Below are positions 49,337 through 60,200 of a DNA stretch of 64,000 nt, piece after piece. The number at the start of each line of letters is the position of its first letter. Positions within the stretch are counted from its first letter, which is position 1. This DNA comes from Mucilaginibacter sp. SG564 (GTDB lineage: Bacteria > Bacteroidota > Bacteroidia > Sphingobacteriales > Sphingobacteriaceae). Position numbers and translations under genes: made by a program. The notes beneath the pieces were generated by a model. The model was not told the DNA's origin and ran no database searches. It was given only the letters and a program-made list of their open reading frames with translations. The stretch spans positions 1 to 64,000 of the forward strand of contig NZ_JABGNA010000012.1 in the NCBI RefSeq assembly GCF_013149275.1. Reading direction: 5' to 3'.

Positions 49337-50830
49337 CTATACCACTTTCCCTATCAACGTCGCCGATGTTGTTTTTTCGATAAGCACGTTCACGTACTCT
49401 CCGGGTTTGTAGCTATCACCAACCGGGAAAATTACCATGGCGTTTTGATCGCTGCGGCCGCAATAGTCTTTGTCTGATTTTTTGGAGTATCCTTCTATCA
49501 GCACTTTTTCTACCTTGCCAATACGTGCTTGCATCCGGTAAAAAGAATACTCCTGCTGCTTGGCCACAATCTGCGCCAGGCGTTTTTGTTTTATTTCCTC
49601 GGGGATGTCATCAGCATAACGTTTCGCGGCCAAAGTGCCCGGGCGTTCGCTATACTTAAACATGTAGGCAAAATCATATTTTACGTAATCCATCATGGTT
49701 ACGGTGTCGTGATGCTCCTCATCGGTTTCCGAACAAAAACCGGTGATCACATCGGTTGATACCGCGCAATCCGGAATAATACGGCGGATAGCATCGATAC
49801 GGTTGATATACCATTCCCTGTCGTAAGTACGGTTCATCATTTCCAGTATACGGCTATTGCCCGATTGTACCGGCAGATGTATATAGTTGCAAATATTTTC
49901 GTACTGGTTGATGGTGTACAATACATCATCGGTGATATCCTTAGGATGCGAGGTCGAAAAACGTACCCGCAGATCAGGATTGATCAAGGCTACCAGTTCC
50001 AATAGGTTAGCGAAATTGGTAGTTTCGGACTCACCTAAATCCTCTCCAAAGGAGAGGACTTCCTCCGCATTCGGCTCATCAGAACCCTCTCCTTTGGAGA
50101 GGGCAGGCTGAGGCTGTTTCCATTTATACGAATCCACATTCTGCCCCAGCAAGGTAACCTCGCGGTAACCTTTATTAAACAGATCGGTACACTCAGCCAC
50201 AATTGATTTTGGATCTCGGCTGCGTTCACGACCGCGGGTAAATGGTACCACACAAAACGAACACATATTATCGCAGCCACGCATAATAGATACAAAGGCA
50301 TTGATACCATTGCTGTTTAAACGTACAGGACTGATATCGGCATAAGTTTCCTCGCGCGACAGCAGTACGTTCACCGCTTTCTGGCCGCTATCTACCTGGT
50401 CAATCAGTTCGGGCAGGTTGCGGTATGCATCCGGACCAACCACTACATCAACCAGTTTTTCTTCTTCTAAAAATTTCGATTTCAGGCGTTCGGCCATACA
50501 GCCCAGCACACCTACCACCAGGCCGGGATTTTTTACTTTGGCAACCGTAAACTCTTTTAGCCGGTTGCGTACCCTTTGCTCCGCGTTTTCGCGGATGGAG
50601 CAGGTATTTATAAAAATAACATCGGCAAGGTTATGATCGGCTGTGGTTTCAAAACCCTGCTCGGCTAAAATTGATGCAACTATCTCACTGTCCGAAAAAT
50701 TCATGGCACAGCCGTAGCTTTCAATATAAAGCTTACGGCCATTGTTTTTACCGGCCGCAGGTTCTAAAACTAGGGCTTCGCCCTGCCTGCTTTCGTCATG
50801 TGTTTTATCCGGAATTACCAAATCCATCAT
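49337..50830 (-). CDS. miaB: tRNA-2-methylthio-N6-dimethylallyladenosine synthase MiaB
   Basis: MiaB methylthiolates i6A37 of tRNAs with a radical SAM and an auxiliary [4Fe-4S] cluster. The 497-residue product has auxiliary-cluster Cys41, Cys77 and Cys111, radical SAM CxxxCxxC at Cys186, Cys190 and Cys193, and a C-terminal TRAM domain (IGKVEKVLIEGYSKKS...LIGKV). Residues 239-271 (PQPALSKGEGSDEPNAEEV onward) break the alignment expected between KGYREVTLLGQNVDSYKW and FANLLELVALINPDLRVRFS. They are encoded by a palindromic repeat (50028-50118). The frame is intact. The start ATG is at 50830, with a Met-Met start. Confidence 0.93.
   Translation of the reverse strand: MMDLVIPDKTHDESRQGEALVLEPAAGKNNGRKLYIESYGCAMNFSDSEIVASILAEQGFETTADHNLADVIFINTCSIRENAEQRVRNRLKEFTVAKVKNPGLVVGVLGCMAERLKSKFLEEEKLVDVVVGPDAYRNLPELIDQVDSGQKAVNVLLSREETYADISPVRLNSNGINAFVSIMRGCDNMCSFCVVPFTRGRERSRDPKSIVAECTDLFNKGYREVTLLGQNVDSYKWKQPQPALSKGEGSDEPNAEEVLSFGEDLGESETTNFANLLELVALINPDLRVRFSTSHPKDITDDVLYTINQYENICNYIHLPVQSGNSRILEMMNRTYDREWYINRIDAIRRIIPDCAVSTDVITGFCSETDEEHHDTVTMMDYVKYDFAYMFKYSERPGTLAAKRYADDIPEEIKQKRLAQIVAKQQEYSFYRMQARIGKVEKVLIEGYSKKSDKDYCGRSDQNAMVIFPVGDSYKPGEYVNVLIEKTTSATLIGKVV
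50028..50118. repeat. Palindromic repeat inserted in frame in miaB
   Basis: CCTCTCCAAAGGAGAGG (50041-50057) and CCCTCTCCTTTGGAGAGGG (50086-50104) are each palindromic and also inverted relative to each other. The block adds about 33 residues between radical SAM strands. Similar logic to the recN insertion. Confidence 0.7.
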
Positions 50831-50980
50831 GTATTGTAAAAATTAGTTTGCAAAAATACATAAAATTTAAATACCCAAATGACATATTGGCAGCATTTGT
50901 ATTAATTATTCAATTAGTGATTTAGTGAATTACTGATTTTTTTTAATAACTATTTAATCTTCCCAAGTTGTGGGCAGGCC

Positions 50981-51150
50981 TCTTCCCCTTCATCCGCCTG
51001 CGGCAGAAAGAGGAAAAAAGCTTTGTCATGCTGAACGGAGTGAAGCATCTATTATAGAACTTTTCAATCGCAGAATAGATCCTTCGTTCCTCAGGATGAC
51101 GAAAACTAAAAAGAAAAAACTCCCTCTTTCCGCCGCAGGCGAAGAGAGGG
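50981..51150. repeat. Nested inverted repeats
   Basis: Outer arms CTTCATCCGCCTGCGGCAGAAAGAG (about 50987-51011) and CTCTTTCCGCCGCAGGCGAAGAG (51124-51146) enclose a TTGTCATGCTGA...TCAGGATGACGAAAA element (51020-51105), so one dispersed repeat sits inside another. Confidence 0.75.
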
Positions 51151-51182
51151 ATGTCGAGCGCAGCGATGACAGGGCGAGTCGG
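51130..51182. repeat. Dispersed repeat, CATCGCTGCG family
   Basis: GCGAAGAGAGGGATGTCGAGCGCAGCGATGACAGGGCGAGTCGG is the reverse complement-type match of the block at 18741-18800. Confidence 0.55.
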
Positions 51183-51521
51183 TTCATCAGCTTGTTTAAA
51201 ATTGTCCTACCACATTTTCACCTCCAAAACAATAACCCTACCTCGTCACCGTTTATGCCATAACCTGTTAACTGCCGCGTTATCTTACGGCATCAATCCC
51301 TGCATTTTTATAAAAGGACATCGAATGATATAATGCCATTTGTTATGTTTTATAAAAAAATTAAAATAAGGTATTAATACGGTGTGTTTTACCGTATAAG
51401 TTTAATAAATTTAAGGCTGAAGTATGTCCAGAAGCTATTGATTAAAGCGGAAGTTAAAACCAAAAGCTGGCAAAAGCAGTTGATCTAAAATAATAAAACC
51501 CTAAGAGATAGAAACCGGTAA

Positions 51522-53324
51522 ATGAAATTTAAATTTTTAAAGCACAAGTGGCAAAAAATAGTATTTAAGTTTGTGCTGATACCGGTAATCATTATTTTTC
51601 TGCTGGCCCTGGTGGTTAACCGGTATTGGTCGCCTATTTTGGCCAACAAGGTTCATGATGTGGTATTAAGCAGCAGCGATAGCCTGTACCGTATTGATTT
51701 TACCGATGCCCGCCTGCATGTGCTGGAGGGGAAATTAACACTTTACAATATTACGCTCACCCCGGATACCGCGGTTTACAATCAAAAGAAAAAACAGCAC
51801 CTGGCGCCAAACAACCTGGTTGAGCTCCGGGTAAAACGACTTGTTTTACAGCATGTGCATCCTTTTACTTTGTATTTTAGTCATAAACTAAATATTGGGC
51901 GGGTAATATTAAACGAGCCCGAAGTAAATATCAGTTATCAGCTTAATCATACTAAGGATACGGTTTTAAAAGATCATCGCACGGCGTGGCAAAAGATCTC
52001 CAAAAGCTTAAAATCTATCCACATCGGGCAGATACTGCTCAATGATGTAAAGTTTAAATACCATGATTACTCGGGCAATAAAGTAGCTATTTCCGAACTG
52101 AAGGAAATGAACCTGACGGCAAATGACCTGTTGATTGATTCGGCCACGCAAACAGACCGTTCCCGCCTGCTTTATTGTAAGGATGTAATAACCGAACTGA
52201 ATAACTATACCGGTAAAACAGCAAGTGGCTTGTATACCTACAAGATCAAATACCTCAAGCTTTCCACACTCAAATCGCAGTTAAATGTAGAAGGGCTAAG
52301 TCTTTCACCAGCCAAAACAGATCTGTTTTTTAGCAAAAGTCACAGCGACCGCTTTGGGGTGAATATCGACAGCCTGCAGCTTAATAATTTTGATTTTTTA
52401 AGCTATCATAAATACCGGCGGGTAACGGCCTCAAACCTGCTGTTGAACCGGGGCAGCATCCGGGTATTCAACAACCCCAATAAAACAAAGGATGAAACGG
52501 TTGATAAGGTAAAAACCTTTCCTAATGTAATGATACACCAGATAGGTACCGATCTGAACATTGATACTCTGCGCGTGCACCATATTAATGTGGAGTACTC
52601 CGAGTTTAATCATAAATCAAACAAAACGGGTACAGTTACCTTTAATAATACCAGTGGTCATTTTTATAATATCACCACCAACAAGGCCACGTTGGCCAAA
52701 AACAATATTACTATGGTTAACCTTACCACTTATTTCATGAACCGGGGTAAGCTGGATGTACAATTTGCTTTCAATCTAACTGATAAAGATGCGGCCTTTA
52801 CGTATAAAGGCACCCTGGGCCCTATGAGCCTGCAAACAATTAATCCCGCGGTTATGCCACTGGCTATGGTGAAGGCTACCTCAGGAACCATTAAAGAGTT
52901 AAGCTTTGATATACAGGCCAATGCCAATGTATTTAAAGGGCATGTTGGTTTTTTATATAATAACCTGAAGGTAAACATATTCCAGGCCGATACCGCAAAT
53001 GACCGGTTGAAAAAGCGTTCGGTATTGTCGATGTTTGCCAACCTGTTCGTGATCAAACATGACAACCCGGATAAGGCTGGCGAAACACCCCGTTCGGCCA
53101 ATGTGGTTTACCTGCGCCCTAAAGATTCGCCTTTTTTTAAAACGATGTGGAAAACCCTGCTCGAAGGTATAAAACCCTGCGTTGGTGTTGATGCCAAAAA
53201 ACAACAGGAAACCAAAGCCCGACTGGAGGAGCATCAAAAGAACAAACGCGAACACAAGGCCCGAAAAGAAGCCCGAAAAAAACGCAGAGCCGAAAAAAAG
53301 CGGCAGAAAGAATTGAATAAGTAA
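51522..53324 (+). CDS. AsmA-like envelope protein
   Basis: The 600-residue product has an N-terminal membrane helix (about 15-38) with a short basic cytoplasmic tail, then a long beta-rich region (40-560) of the AsmA/TamB/DUF748 type (LVVNRYWSPILANKVHD, YRIDFTDARLHVLEGKLTLYNI, repeated strand-forming segments). It ends with a strongly basic tail of about 35 residues (ARLEEHQKNKREHKARKEARKKRRAEK). AsmA-like proteins span the periplasm and are proposed to move phospholipids to the outer membrane. The basic tail is unusual for a protein whose bulk should be periplasmic. It is divergent from miaB. Confidence 0.7.
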   Translation: MKFKFLKHKWQKIVFKFVLIPVIIIFLLALVVNRYWSPILANKVHDVVLSSSDSLYRIDFTDARLHVLEGKLTLYNITLTPDTAVYNQKKKQHLAPNNLVELRVKRLVLQHVHPFTLYFSHKLNIGRVILNEPEVNISYQLNHTKDTVLKDHRTAWQKISKSLKSIHIGQILLNDVKFKYHDYSGNKVAISELKEMNLTANDLLIDSATQTDRSRLLYCKDVITELNNYTGKTASGLYTYKIKYLKLSTLKSQLNVEGLSLSPAKTDLFFSKSHSDRFGVNIDSLQLNNFDFLSYHKYRRVTASNLLLNRGSIRVFNNPNKTKDETVDKVKTFPNVMIHQIGTDLNIDTLRVHHINVEYSEFNHKSNKTGTVTFNNTSGHFYNITTNKATLAKNNITMVNLTTYFMNRGKLDVQFAFNLTDKDAAFTYKGTLGPMSLQTINPAVMPLAMVKATSGTIKELSFDIQANANVFKGHVGFLYNNLKVNIFQADTANDRLKKRSVLSMFANLFVIKHDNPDKAGETPRSANVVYLRPKDSPFFKTMWKTLLEGIKPCVGVDAKKQQETKARLEEHQKNKREHKARKEARKKRRAEKKRQKELNK

Positions 53325-53349
53325 GAAACGTTACCATGAAAAACCCGGA

Positions 53350-53415
53350 GATGTCATGCTGAAGCCTGTCGAAGCATGGCGGGCAAGCCTCTTCGACGGG
53401 ATCAGCGTGACAGGC
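53350..53415. repeat. Inverted repeat, TGTCATGCTGA variant
   Basis: ATGTCATGCTGAAGCCTGTCGAAG at the left pairs with CTTCGACGGGATCAGCGTGACAG at the right. It lies just after the AsmA-like gene. Confidence 0.7.
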
Positions 53416-53468
53416 CAACTTGTTTGTTTATGTATTCTGCTTAAATTTTCGTATCTTTATATGAATCA

Positions 53469-53506
53469 CAGCCCGGTTATCTTTCACCAGATAACCGGGC
53501 TGTTTT
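53469..53506. terminator. Terminator after AsmA-like gene
   Basis: CAGCCCGGTTATCT (53469-53482) pairs perfectly with AGATAACCGGGCTG (53489-53502) around TTCACC, followed by TTTT. It sits between the AsmA-like gene and the leftward YcxB-like gene and may serve both. Confidence 0.8.
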
Positions 53507-53724
53507 GTTAAGGGTAGAACAAGGTCAACAACCGACCATTTTACGTGTAGTTATTTGACAATCAATAATTTAATACTTTTTAAATTTAAAAAAACGCATT
53601 AAAACGACCTCAAAATTTGTTAAAAAGTGTTAAAATGAGGGGTTTTGAACAAATTTCCGGCCGTTTTTACGCCGTTTCTGAACGAAAATTTGTTAAAATT
53701 TAAGGTTTAAAAAGTTTTTGGGGA

Positions 53725-54219
53725 TCAGTTATAGGAAAATTTAATGCCTTTTTCTTTTACCATTTCTTTAAAACCGGCAGCAGCCTCGCGCGACTCAAAA
53801 CCATCTTTTGGCAGGTAGTAAAAAGTCCGGTTCTGGTTAAACAGCATGAAGTACTTTTCGCGCTCCATTAGCGTACCTACATACTCCCAGCTACAAACAT
53901 GGGTAAATGAATTGCCGGATAATTCAATTTTATCGGGATTAAGCTTATAGTGTACCGTTTCTTTAAGATAAGGTGTTCTTTGCGTTTGTAGTTTACAAGC
54001 CCTGTACATTGCCCAGATACTAAAAATATACAATGCGGCAAAAATGCCAATTAGCCAAAGCTCCTCGTCCCAGGAAACCGGCGGCTCCATAAGAATGGTG
54101 ATTTGTACAAGCACAAACGGAATCAGAAGTATAAGGGCACGCTTTTTCAAATATATACGTAAACAGATGGCATAATAAGTTTTTAGGTCTATCGAGCTCG
54201 TAACTTTAATATCTTCCAT
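53725..54219 (-). CDS. YcxB-like C-terminal domain protein
   Basis: The 164-residue product has two adjacent membrane helices (about 28-47 and 57-74) and a C-terminal YcxB-like soluble domain (about 85-162: VHYKLNPDKIELSGNSFTHVCSWEYV, YFMLFNQNRTFYYLPKDGFE). Function unknown. It lies 14 bases after sprA and is probably the last gene of the maeB-ruvA-sprA message. In relatives this place is often taken by gcvH or vanZ-type genes; here it is not. Confidence 0.75.
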   Translation of the reverse strand: MEDIKVTSSIDLKTYYAICLRIYLKKRALILLIPFVLVQITILMEPPVSWDEELWLIGIFAALYIFSIWAMYRACKLQTQRTPYLKETVHYKLNPDKIELSGNSFTHVCSWEYVGTLMEREKYFMLFNQNRTFYYLPKDGFESREAAAGFKEMVKEKGIKFSYN

Positions 54220-54233
54220 AGCATTCTTATAGC

Positions 54234-57200
54234 TTATTGCAGCAACAATTTAAGGTTGATACCGAAATTGGTATACGCGGTATTAAATGTTTGCGAAGTG
54301 TATGGCCTGGTAATATTTGAATCATAAAACAGATTCAAATTAAACCGCTGGTTGATCACATAATCAATGGATGGGCGTACAGTAATATTTTGCGCACCCG
54401 ATGATATTTCGGCGGCTTCCACATCCGCCCGGTATATCAGGGTTTTATTATCCCGCAGGGAGAAATCGAGTTTGAAATTTACATCATTATCCTTACCCGG
54501 TCCACTAAACCAGCCAAACGGAAAATGGAAATTTTTGGTATGATACCCAAAACCAAACACAATAATACGCTCGTTTTGTTGCGCCAGCTGACTGTTTAGC
54601 AAGCTCAAACTTAATGACCGGCTTTGCCTGTACTCTACATTGGTGGTCATGCTGTTCTTGAACCTGATACTGGCGCCCAGCAAGGGTACAAACTGCTCAA
54701 AAATAGTTACCTGCGAAAACTGGTATTGGGGTAAAAAATCGTTGTTCAGATCCCGTGAATTAACGGCGCCATTAGCCTCCTGGTATTGCAATAGAGAGGT
54801 AAAACCGCTTACGTTATAGGACGACCGGTAGCCATGTGTCAGATCAAACGAGTCAAAAATATCCTGGAAAAACGGAATCTTGCTCAACCCGTTATAAGTG
54901 ATCTGCCAGTTAGGTATCGGGATAGACGGAAACTGGGAAAGATTGCTTTTAGCAGGATTTTTACCCGTATAAGCCGCCAGGAAAGCCGGCACCAGTACAT
55001 TTTGTGAGTTTGGCCCATAACCATCGGCATAGCCATCTGTACTACCCGAAGAATTGGGGTTTGTTGCCCCCAGTTTTTGGGAAATAGTTGAGCGGCTATC
55101 CAAAAGCTTTTGATAAATAGGCGATGAATTATTTACTCCGGTTGTTTTTTTGAACGCCGTAGCAATGGTTAAAAATGATATGCTGTAATTGCCGGTGGTT
55201 ACCGGGCTTAAAGTTTCAATACTATTGGTTGATGGGAGGTATTTAAAATTAGCCTGGTAGTTATGATCCTGTGTTTTAAACGCGATAAGTTCAATTCGCA
55301 GATCCTTAAACGGTTCAATGATACCCCTGAAGTGCATATCCTCATTCATGGTGGTTACATACAGTTGGTTTTGCAGTGTATCCCTCGTGATCCAACCGTT
55401 GGCTACAGCCTTGGCCCGGATATCGGCCTGGCTACCCAGTAAAAATCCTAAACCGGGTGCTCCGGCGTCGGATCCAAAAAAGCCCGACTGTGGTAAATAT
55501 CCCGGTAAAAATATACCCTGGGTGCGGGTATAAGTAGCGCTAAGGTTTTTAACGCTGGTTAACAATCCTATCAAAACTTTATCAATGCCTGTTTTGGTAT
55601 TATTAGGGTTATTGGCTTTGCGTATGAACGGGAACTTATTATACAGCGACACCATATTTAATGTAGGGTTTAACTGTATGGCCCTGGAGTTTTGTATACT
55701 ATTACCCACATCATACGTAGGATCATTGATTGCAAATAGAGGCTGTGTTTGCCAGTTAAAATGCGCGCTGTATCTGGCCACCATAGCTACCCAGTCCATC
55801 CCCGGTATTTTGGTGAATGGTACGTTATAGTTAAAGTTAATGGTGTGGTTATAGTTGGTGGTTCGGCCCAGTTTTTTCAGGTTATCCCAAAGGGTATCCC
55901 GTTTTAGGCCATTAATACGACCTGCAGGCTCATCAACTACCGAAAGATTGGTCGCGTCGATATCCATCTGCAATGATTTGGAAAGATTCCAGCCGATACC
56001 GTAAACCCGGGTAATATTAAAGTATTTATTGAAAGTGGTTGTAGGTACAGGGATAAAATTATTTGGGTCATTATCCCGCAAGGTATTTTCGGAATAAAAA
56101 CGATCAAAATTGATACTCAGGTTTAACCGGGATGGCAAAAGGCTGAAATTAATATCCCGGAAAAGTGCCAGGAGGTTACTCTTAATGATTTTGGCAAACG
56201 GACTATAGTATTTGGGTTGATTTGTATAATTATAGGCCAGTGTAAGATTGTATGTTTTTTCCAGATCATTTTGAGTTACAAAATCATGGTGAGTATATTC
56301 CGTATAAGCGTATGAGGCATTCAGGTTTTCTACATCCCATAAATGGCTGGGGGCATTAGGATCTGTCCTTGCCTTATGTACGTTGGTAAAATTGAAACTT
56401 CTTCGGAGGGTATAATCAACAGCAGCGTTGCGTATCGAGTCGCGTTCACGACTGGAGGTTGCAGCAGCTAATGATGCTTTGAGCTCCACATCGGGTGCGC
56501 CCGGATCATATTGTGGCATGCTGGTTTGTTTGGACACATTGACATAGGTTGGGATGTGGATACCGCTCTTATCTGGGAAGAATTTTCCAAGTTCTAAATT
56601 GGCCGATACGTCATATGTTTGATCATCACTACGGCTCCTGTCGTTCAAACGGGAATCAAGCGTACCAAAGCCAATAGTAGTTTTAGTGCCGGCGATAGTG
56701 ATATCGGCAAAATCGGCCAGCTTGGCGTCAAACCGGGCCGTCGCGGCCCAGCCACCACGTTGGTCAAAATCGGTTAACCTTAGTTCGTCAAACCAAACGG
56801 TACCGGTTTTATCCAGACCATCGTCAATATTTGATGGTTGCGCGCCTTTGTAAGGATTACGTACCCCCAGCATAATGGTACGCAGCTTGCTCAGATCCGG
56901 CTGACCTTTGATATAAACGGTTTGATTACCTTCCACGTATTTAAACACCTGGTTGTAGGGCACGTTGGAATGATTACGCTTCAATTTAGCTCGCGTTAAC
57001 AAATCCAGTTCAAGGTCGATAGCGTTGACAGAGGGCCATATCGCGTCCGGATCTCGGGTACCAGGTGTTGTAACCTTTAAAGGTACCTGGTATTCATAAT
57101 AGTTATCCTGGTAATCAACCCCTAAACGGATAAAAGCATTTAAGTCATTGTCCTTCAGCCGATCACCTTCGGCATGCACAAACATTTGGATTCGCTTATA

Positions 57201-60200
57201 CGATCGCAGATCATTAAAAAAGGTTTTAAAGGCAGCCCGCGAATAACCATCGCGCAAACTTTTAACACTTAACGAAAGTGATTGCTCATTAAGTTTAGTA
57301 TCTGTTTGCAGGTTATTATAATTACGCTGGCGATTAATCCCCGGCGGTACTACATACGGGATGGGCGTACGGTTACCGTTTTGTTCGATACTCACCGCCT
57401 GTACATCAAGCGTAGAATTATCAATTGGAGGGTTCGGAATAGCCGGGTCAGCAATCACATTGAGTGGGTTTCTTTCGGTATTAAAAGAACGCCATTCCCC
57501 GCGAACCAGCTGCAAGGTAGCAAAACGTAATACGGCGGTATCGGCAAAGTTGGTCATGAACATCCGCATAAAACGGATGGCTTTAAAATCCTGAATATTA
57601 CCCACAGCGGCCTGATAATCGGTTATTGGGATCCTGAACTGGTACCAGTTAACCATTTGTGTACTGCCATTGGCCAGTTTTACCGATGCGGTAAGTTTAT
57701 CGTTAATATAATTTTGGCCAACTACCATATCCCCGGGGCGGATGGATACTTTGTATTGAAAGTAGGAATCTTCAATACTCATATTATTATCGCGGTTAAT
57801 ATCTTCACCATCGGGCAGTGAGGTGGAAGCTGAGTTCTGGATCCCGAGTTCGGCCTGTGATTGTTCGGCAGTTTTGGAGTTGCCGTCGGTACCGTTGTAT
57901 TTACTATAGCGATCCAAAATACCCGCCCTGGACTGGTCAAGATCACGCCCCTGGTAGTATTGATAATCATCAGAAGATGGGTCGGCAGAAAAATTATTGG
58001 CTGCCTGCGCACTTAACCGGCCTGTCAACTGCTGTACAACGGGTGCAAATTTCCTTTTTTCATCGGCATCGCTCAAACCATCTAAACCCACGTCCTGCAG
58101 CCTGCGCGAATCAGGATTGTTATCAAAAGCGTTTATTACCGGTTGCAGTTTGGTTACACGCCCCCAGTTCGTTTCATCAACCTGCGACAAATCGCCGTTT
58201 ACAGGTAAGGCATTCTCTAAACTTTTACGTCCGTCTTTTAATATATCTTCAGATAAGCTGCCCAGGTTAAAATACAGGTCGCCACCTGCCGAGTTTGGTT
58301 TGTATACAAAGGGGTCCATCACCCAAAACTCAATGTATGATACGTTTAATGATTCAAAATCATTGGTTTCCATTTTCCGGAACATACCTCCCCAGCGCGA
58401 TTTTGGATTTTGCAGCGTACCGTCACTATTAATGCCAGTTGTAGTATAGTTATAAGGCCCGCGTACGGTTGGGTAAAAAGCCAGGTTAAGTGTAGAAATA
58501 GCTAATTGTTGCCCGGTAGCCGGTTGTTTGTACGGGAACACCTCTTGCTCAATGATCTGCCTTACGTAATGGTTTGAAAGCTCCGACTTTGATATCGGAA
58601 TACTACCCGTATTGGTATAAAATATAGGATCGATGTTATAAAATGCAAGCCTGGCCCGGTTATAGCCGTAGCTTAAATCGTTTGATAATTTCGATTCATC
58701 AAAAAGTTGCGGCGTGCCTGATATTTGCCAGGTGTTGGCACTTTTTACGTCAATTACCGATTGGCTATTTTCAAAATCGTCCAGGTAGGAAGTACCGTTT
58801 TTTGAGCCGGCAAAATTCAGGGCGCCGGGACTGCCGGGTAGTAATTGCGCAAACTCACCCGAGAAATTGATAGACGACGGTACCTTGGTATGGATAAAGG
58901 GGATCTTATCAACCAGCCGTGTTAGCAATCGTGATTCCGAACTATAGTTAGCATCAAAACCCCATATAGTATTGGAGATCGACTCTTGCCCGGCAACTTC
59001 ATTCTGGTTCAGCGGTTGCTCGGTAAGGTGCATAATGGTACCTCCCAGGTTCAGTTTATCATTAACGTGATAATCAAACCTCGATCCATACAATGATTTT
59101 TGCTGTACGCCAAACAGTTCGTTATTTTCCAGTTTAACCGTGATCGGTTGCCCCGACGATAACAGCGCCTGATTCAATATCCGGATACGGCCGGAATTAT
59201 AATCAACCGTGTAATCATTACCCTCTTGCAGTTTTAAAGAACCGGCAGTAACGTTGACCGATCCCTGTGGAATATTCACCGCGTTGAGCTGATACTCGGA
59301 GCCCCCCGTAGAGGTATAGGTACCCTTGATCACATATCGGTTTAAATTAGGAAAATATTGCTGTGCTATGGTTTTGGTGGAATCATACAGGGGCTGGTAT
59401 ACATATCGTTTAGCCAGATCAGATTCCCCCGGCAAAAACTTTTTATTCAGATCAGAGCCAAAGGGTTCCAGCACTGGGAACATGATGCGGCCGTTTTGCG
59501 AATCGATGGTGATCCCCTCCAAAAAGTCGAAATAGCCATCAGGCTGCGTATTATTTTGCTGGTTGAGATTATCGAGGTCTGTTATCTGCAGCCAGAGCTT
59601 TCCTTTAGTGTTCTGGCCTTCCTCCATCACCGTTTTTTCGATACCTGATTTGTCATCAAGCCGGGTTACCGTAAGTTTAAAATCGGTGGGGCTAACCTGA
59701 AAAGCGCCTAATGAATAAATGTTCTTCATCATCAATTTCCAGGTAGGTAAATTGGTTTTCAGCAATTCGCCTTTCAATAACTTTACAAATAACACTTTTG
59801 GTGTGTTGGGATCAACGGCCACATCACTGCTAAACTCACCCACCTGGTATTGCTGTCCATTAACCGTATACTGATAAGCAACCGCCAGTACCTCATCATT
59901 ATTTAAAGGGTAATTGAGCGATATATATCCCAGTTGAGGGTGCAGGGTATACTCCTTATCGGTAAGCTTACGGGCGTAAGTAAGCTTGGAATAGTTATCC
60001 GTGGCTCCACTACTTTGAAAATAATTGGCTATGGTGTTCGAGTTAGTTTGGCGCACATCTGCCGGTAAATTGTTAAGCAGAGAGTTTGATTGTTGTGCAA
60101 AACCCGGACCTTTAAACCCCGCCGGATAAACGCTTCCGCCACCTTGTATCCGTGTTTTATTATAAGGGTTATTTTCGCCCAGATCAAGGAAGGCCAATAT

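Larger units (their letters stand above)
50831..51521. other. Intergenic region with nested repeats, no gene
   Basis: Upstream of miaB and of the AsmA-like gene, which diverge. Two nested inverted repeats occupy 50981-51150, with the CCGACTC-type element at 51130-51182. From 51183 to 51521 I see AT-rich DNA without a reading frame longer than about 60 codons. Confidence 0.45.
53325..53724. other. Intergenic region with repeat, terminator and GTTAAAA words
   Basis: Between two convergent genes. It holds a TGTCATGCTGA-type repeat (53350-53415), a terminator (53469-53506) and an AT-rich part in which AAAATTTGTTAAAA occurs exactly twice (53612-53625, 53685-53698) with further GTTAAAA words near 53628-53634. 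No gene is visible. Confidence 0.5.

Noticed and set aside
53560..53710. GTTAAAA words as an origin-type iteron array
   Set aside because: Only two exact copies of AAAATTTGTTAAAA and a few loose words in AT-rich DNA; no dnaA, rep gene or DnaA-box cluster is nearby.
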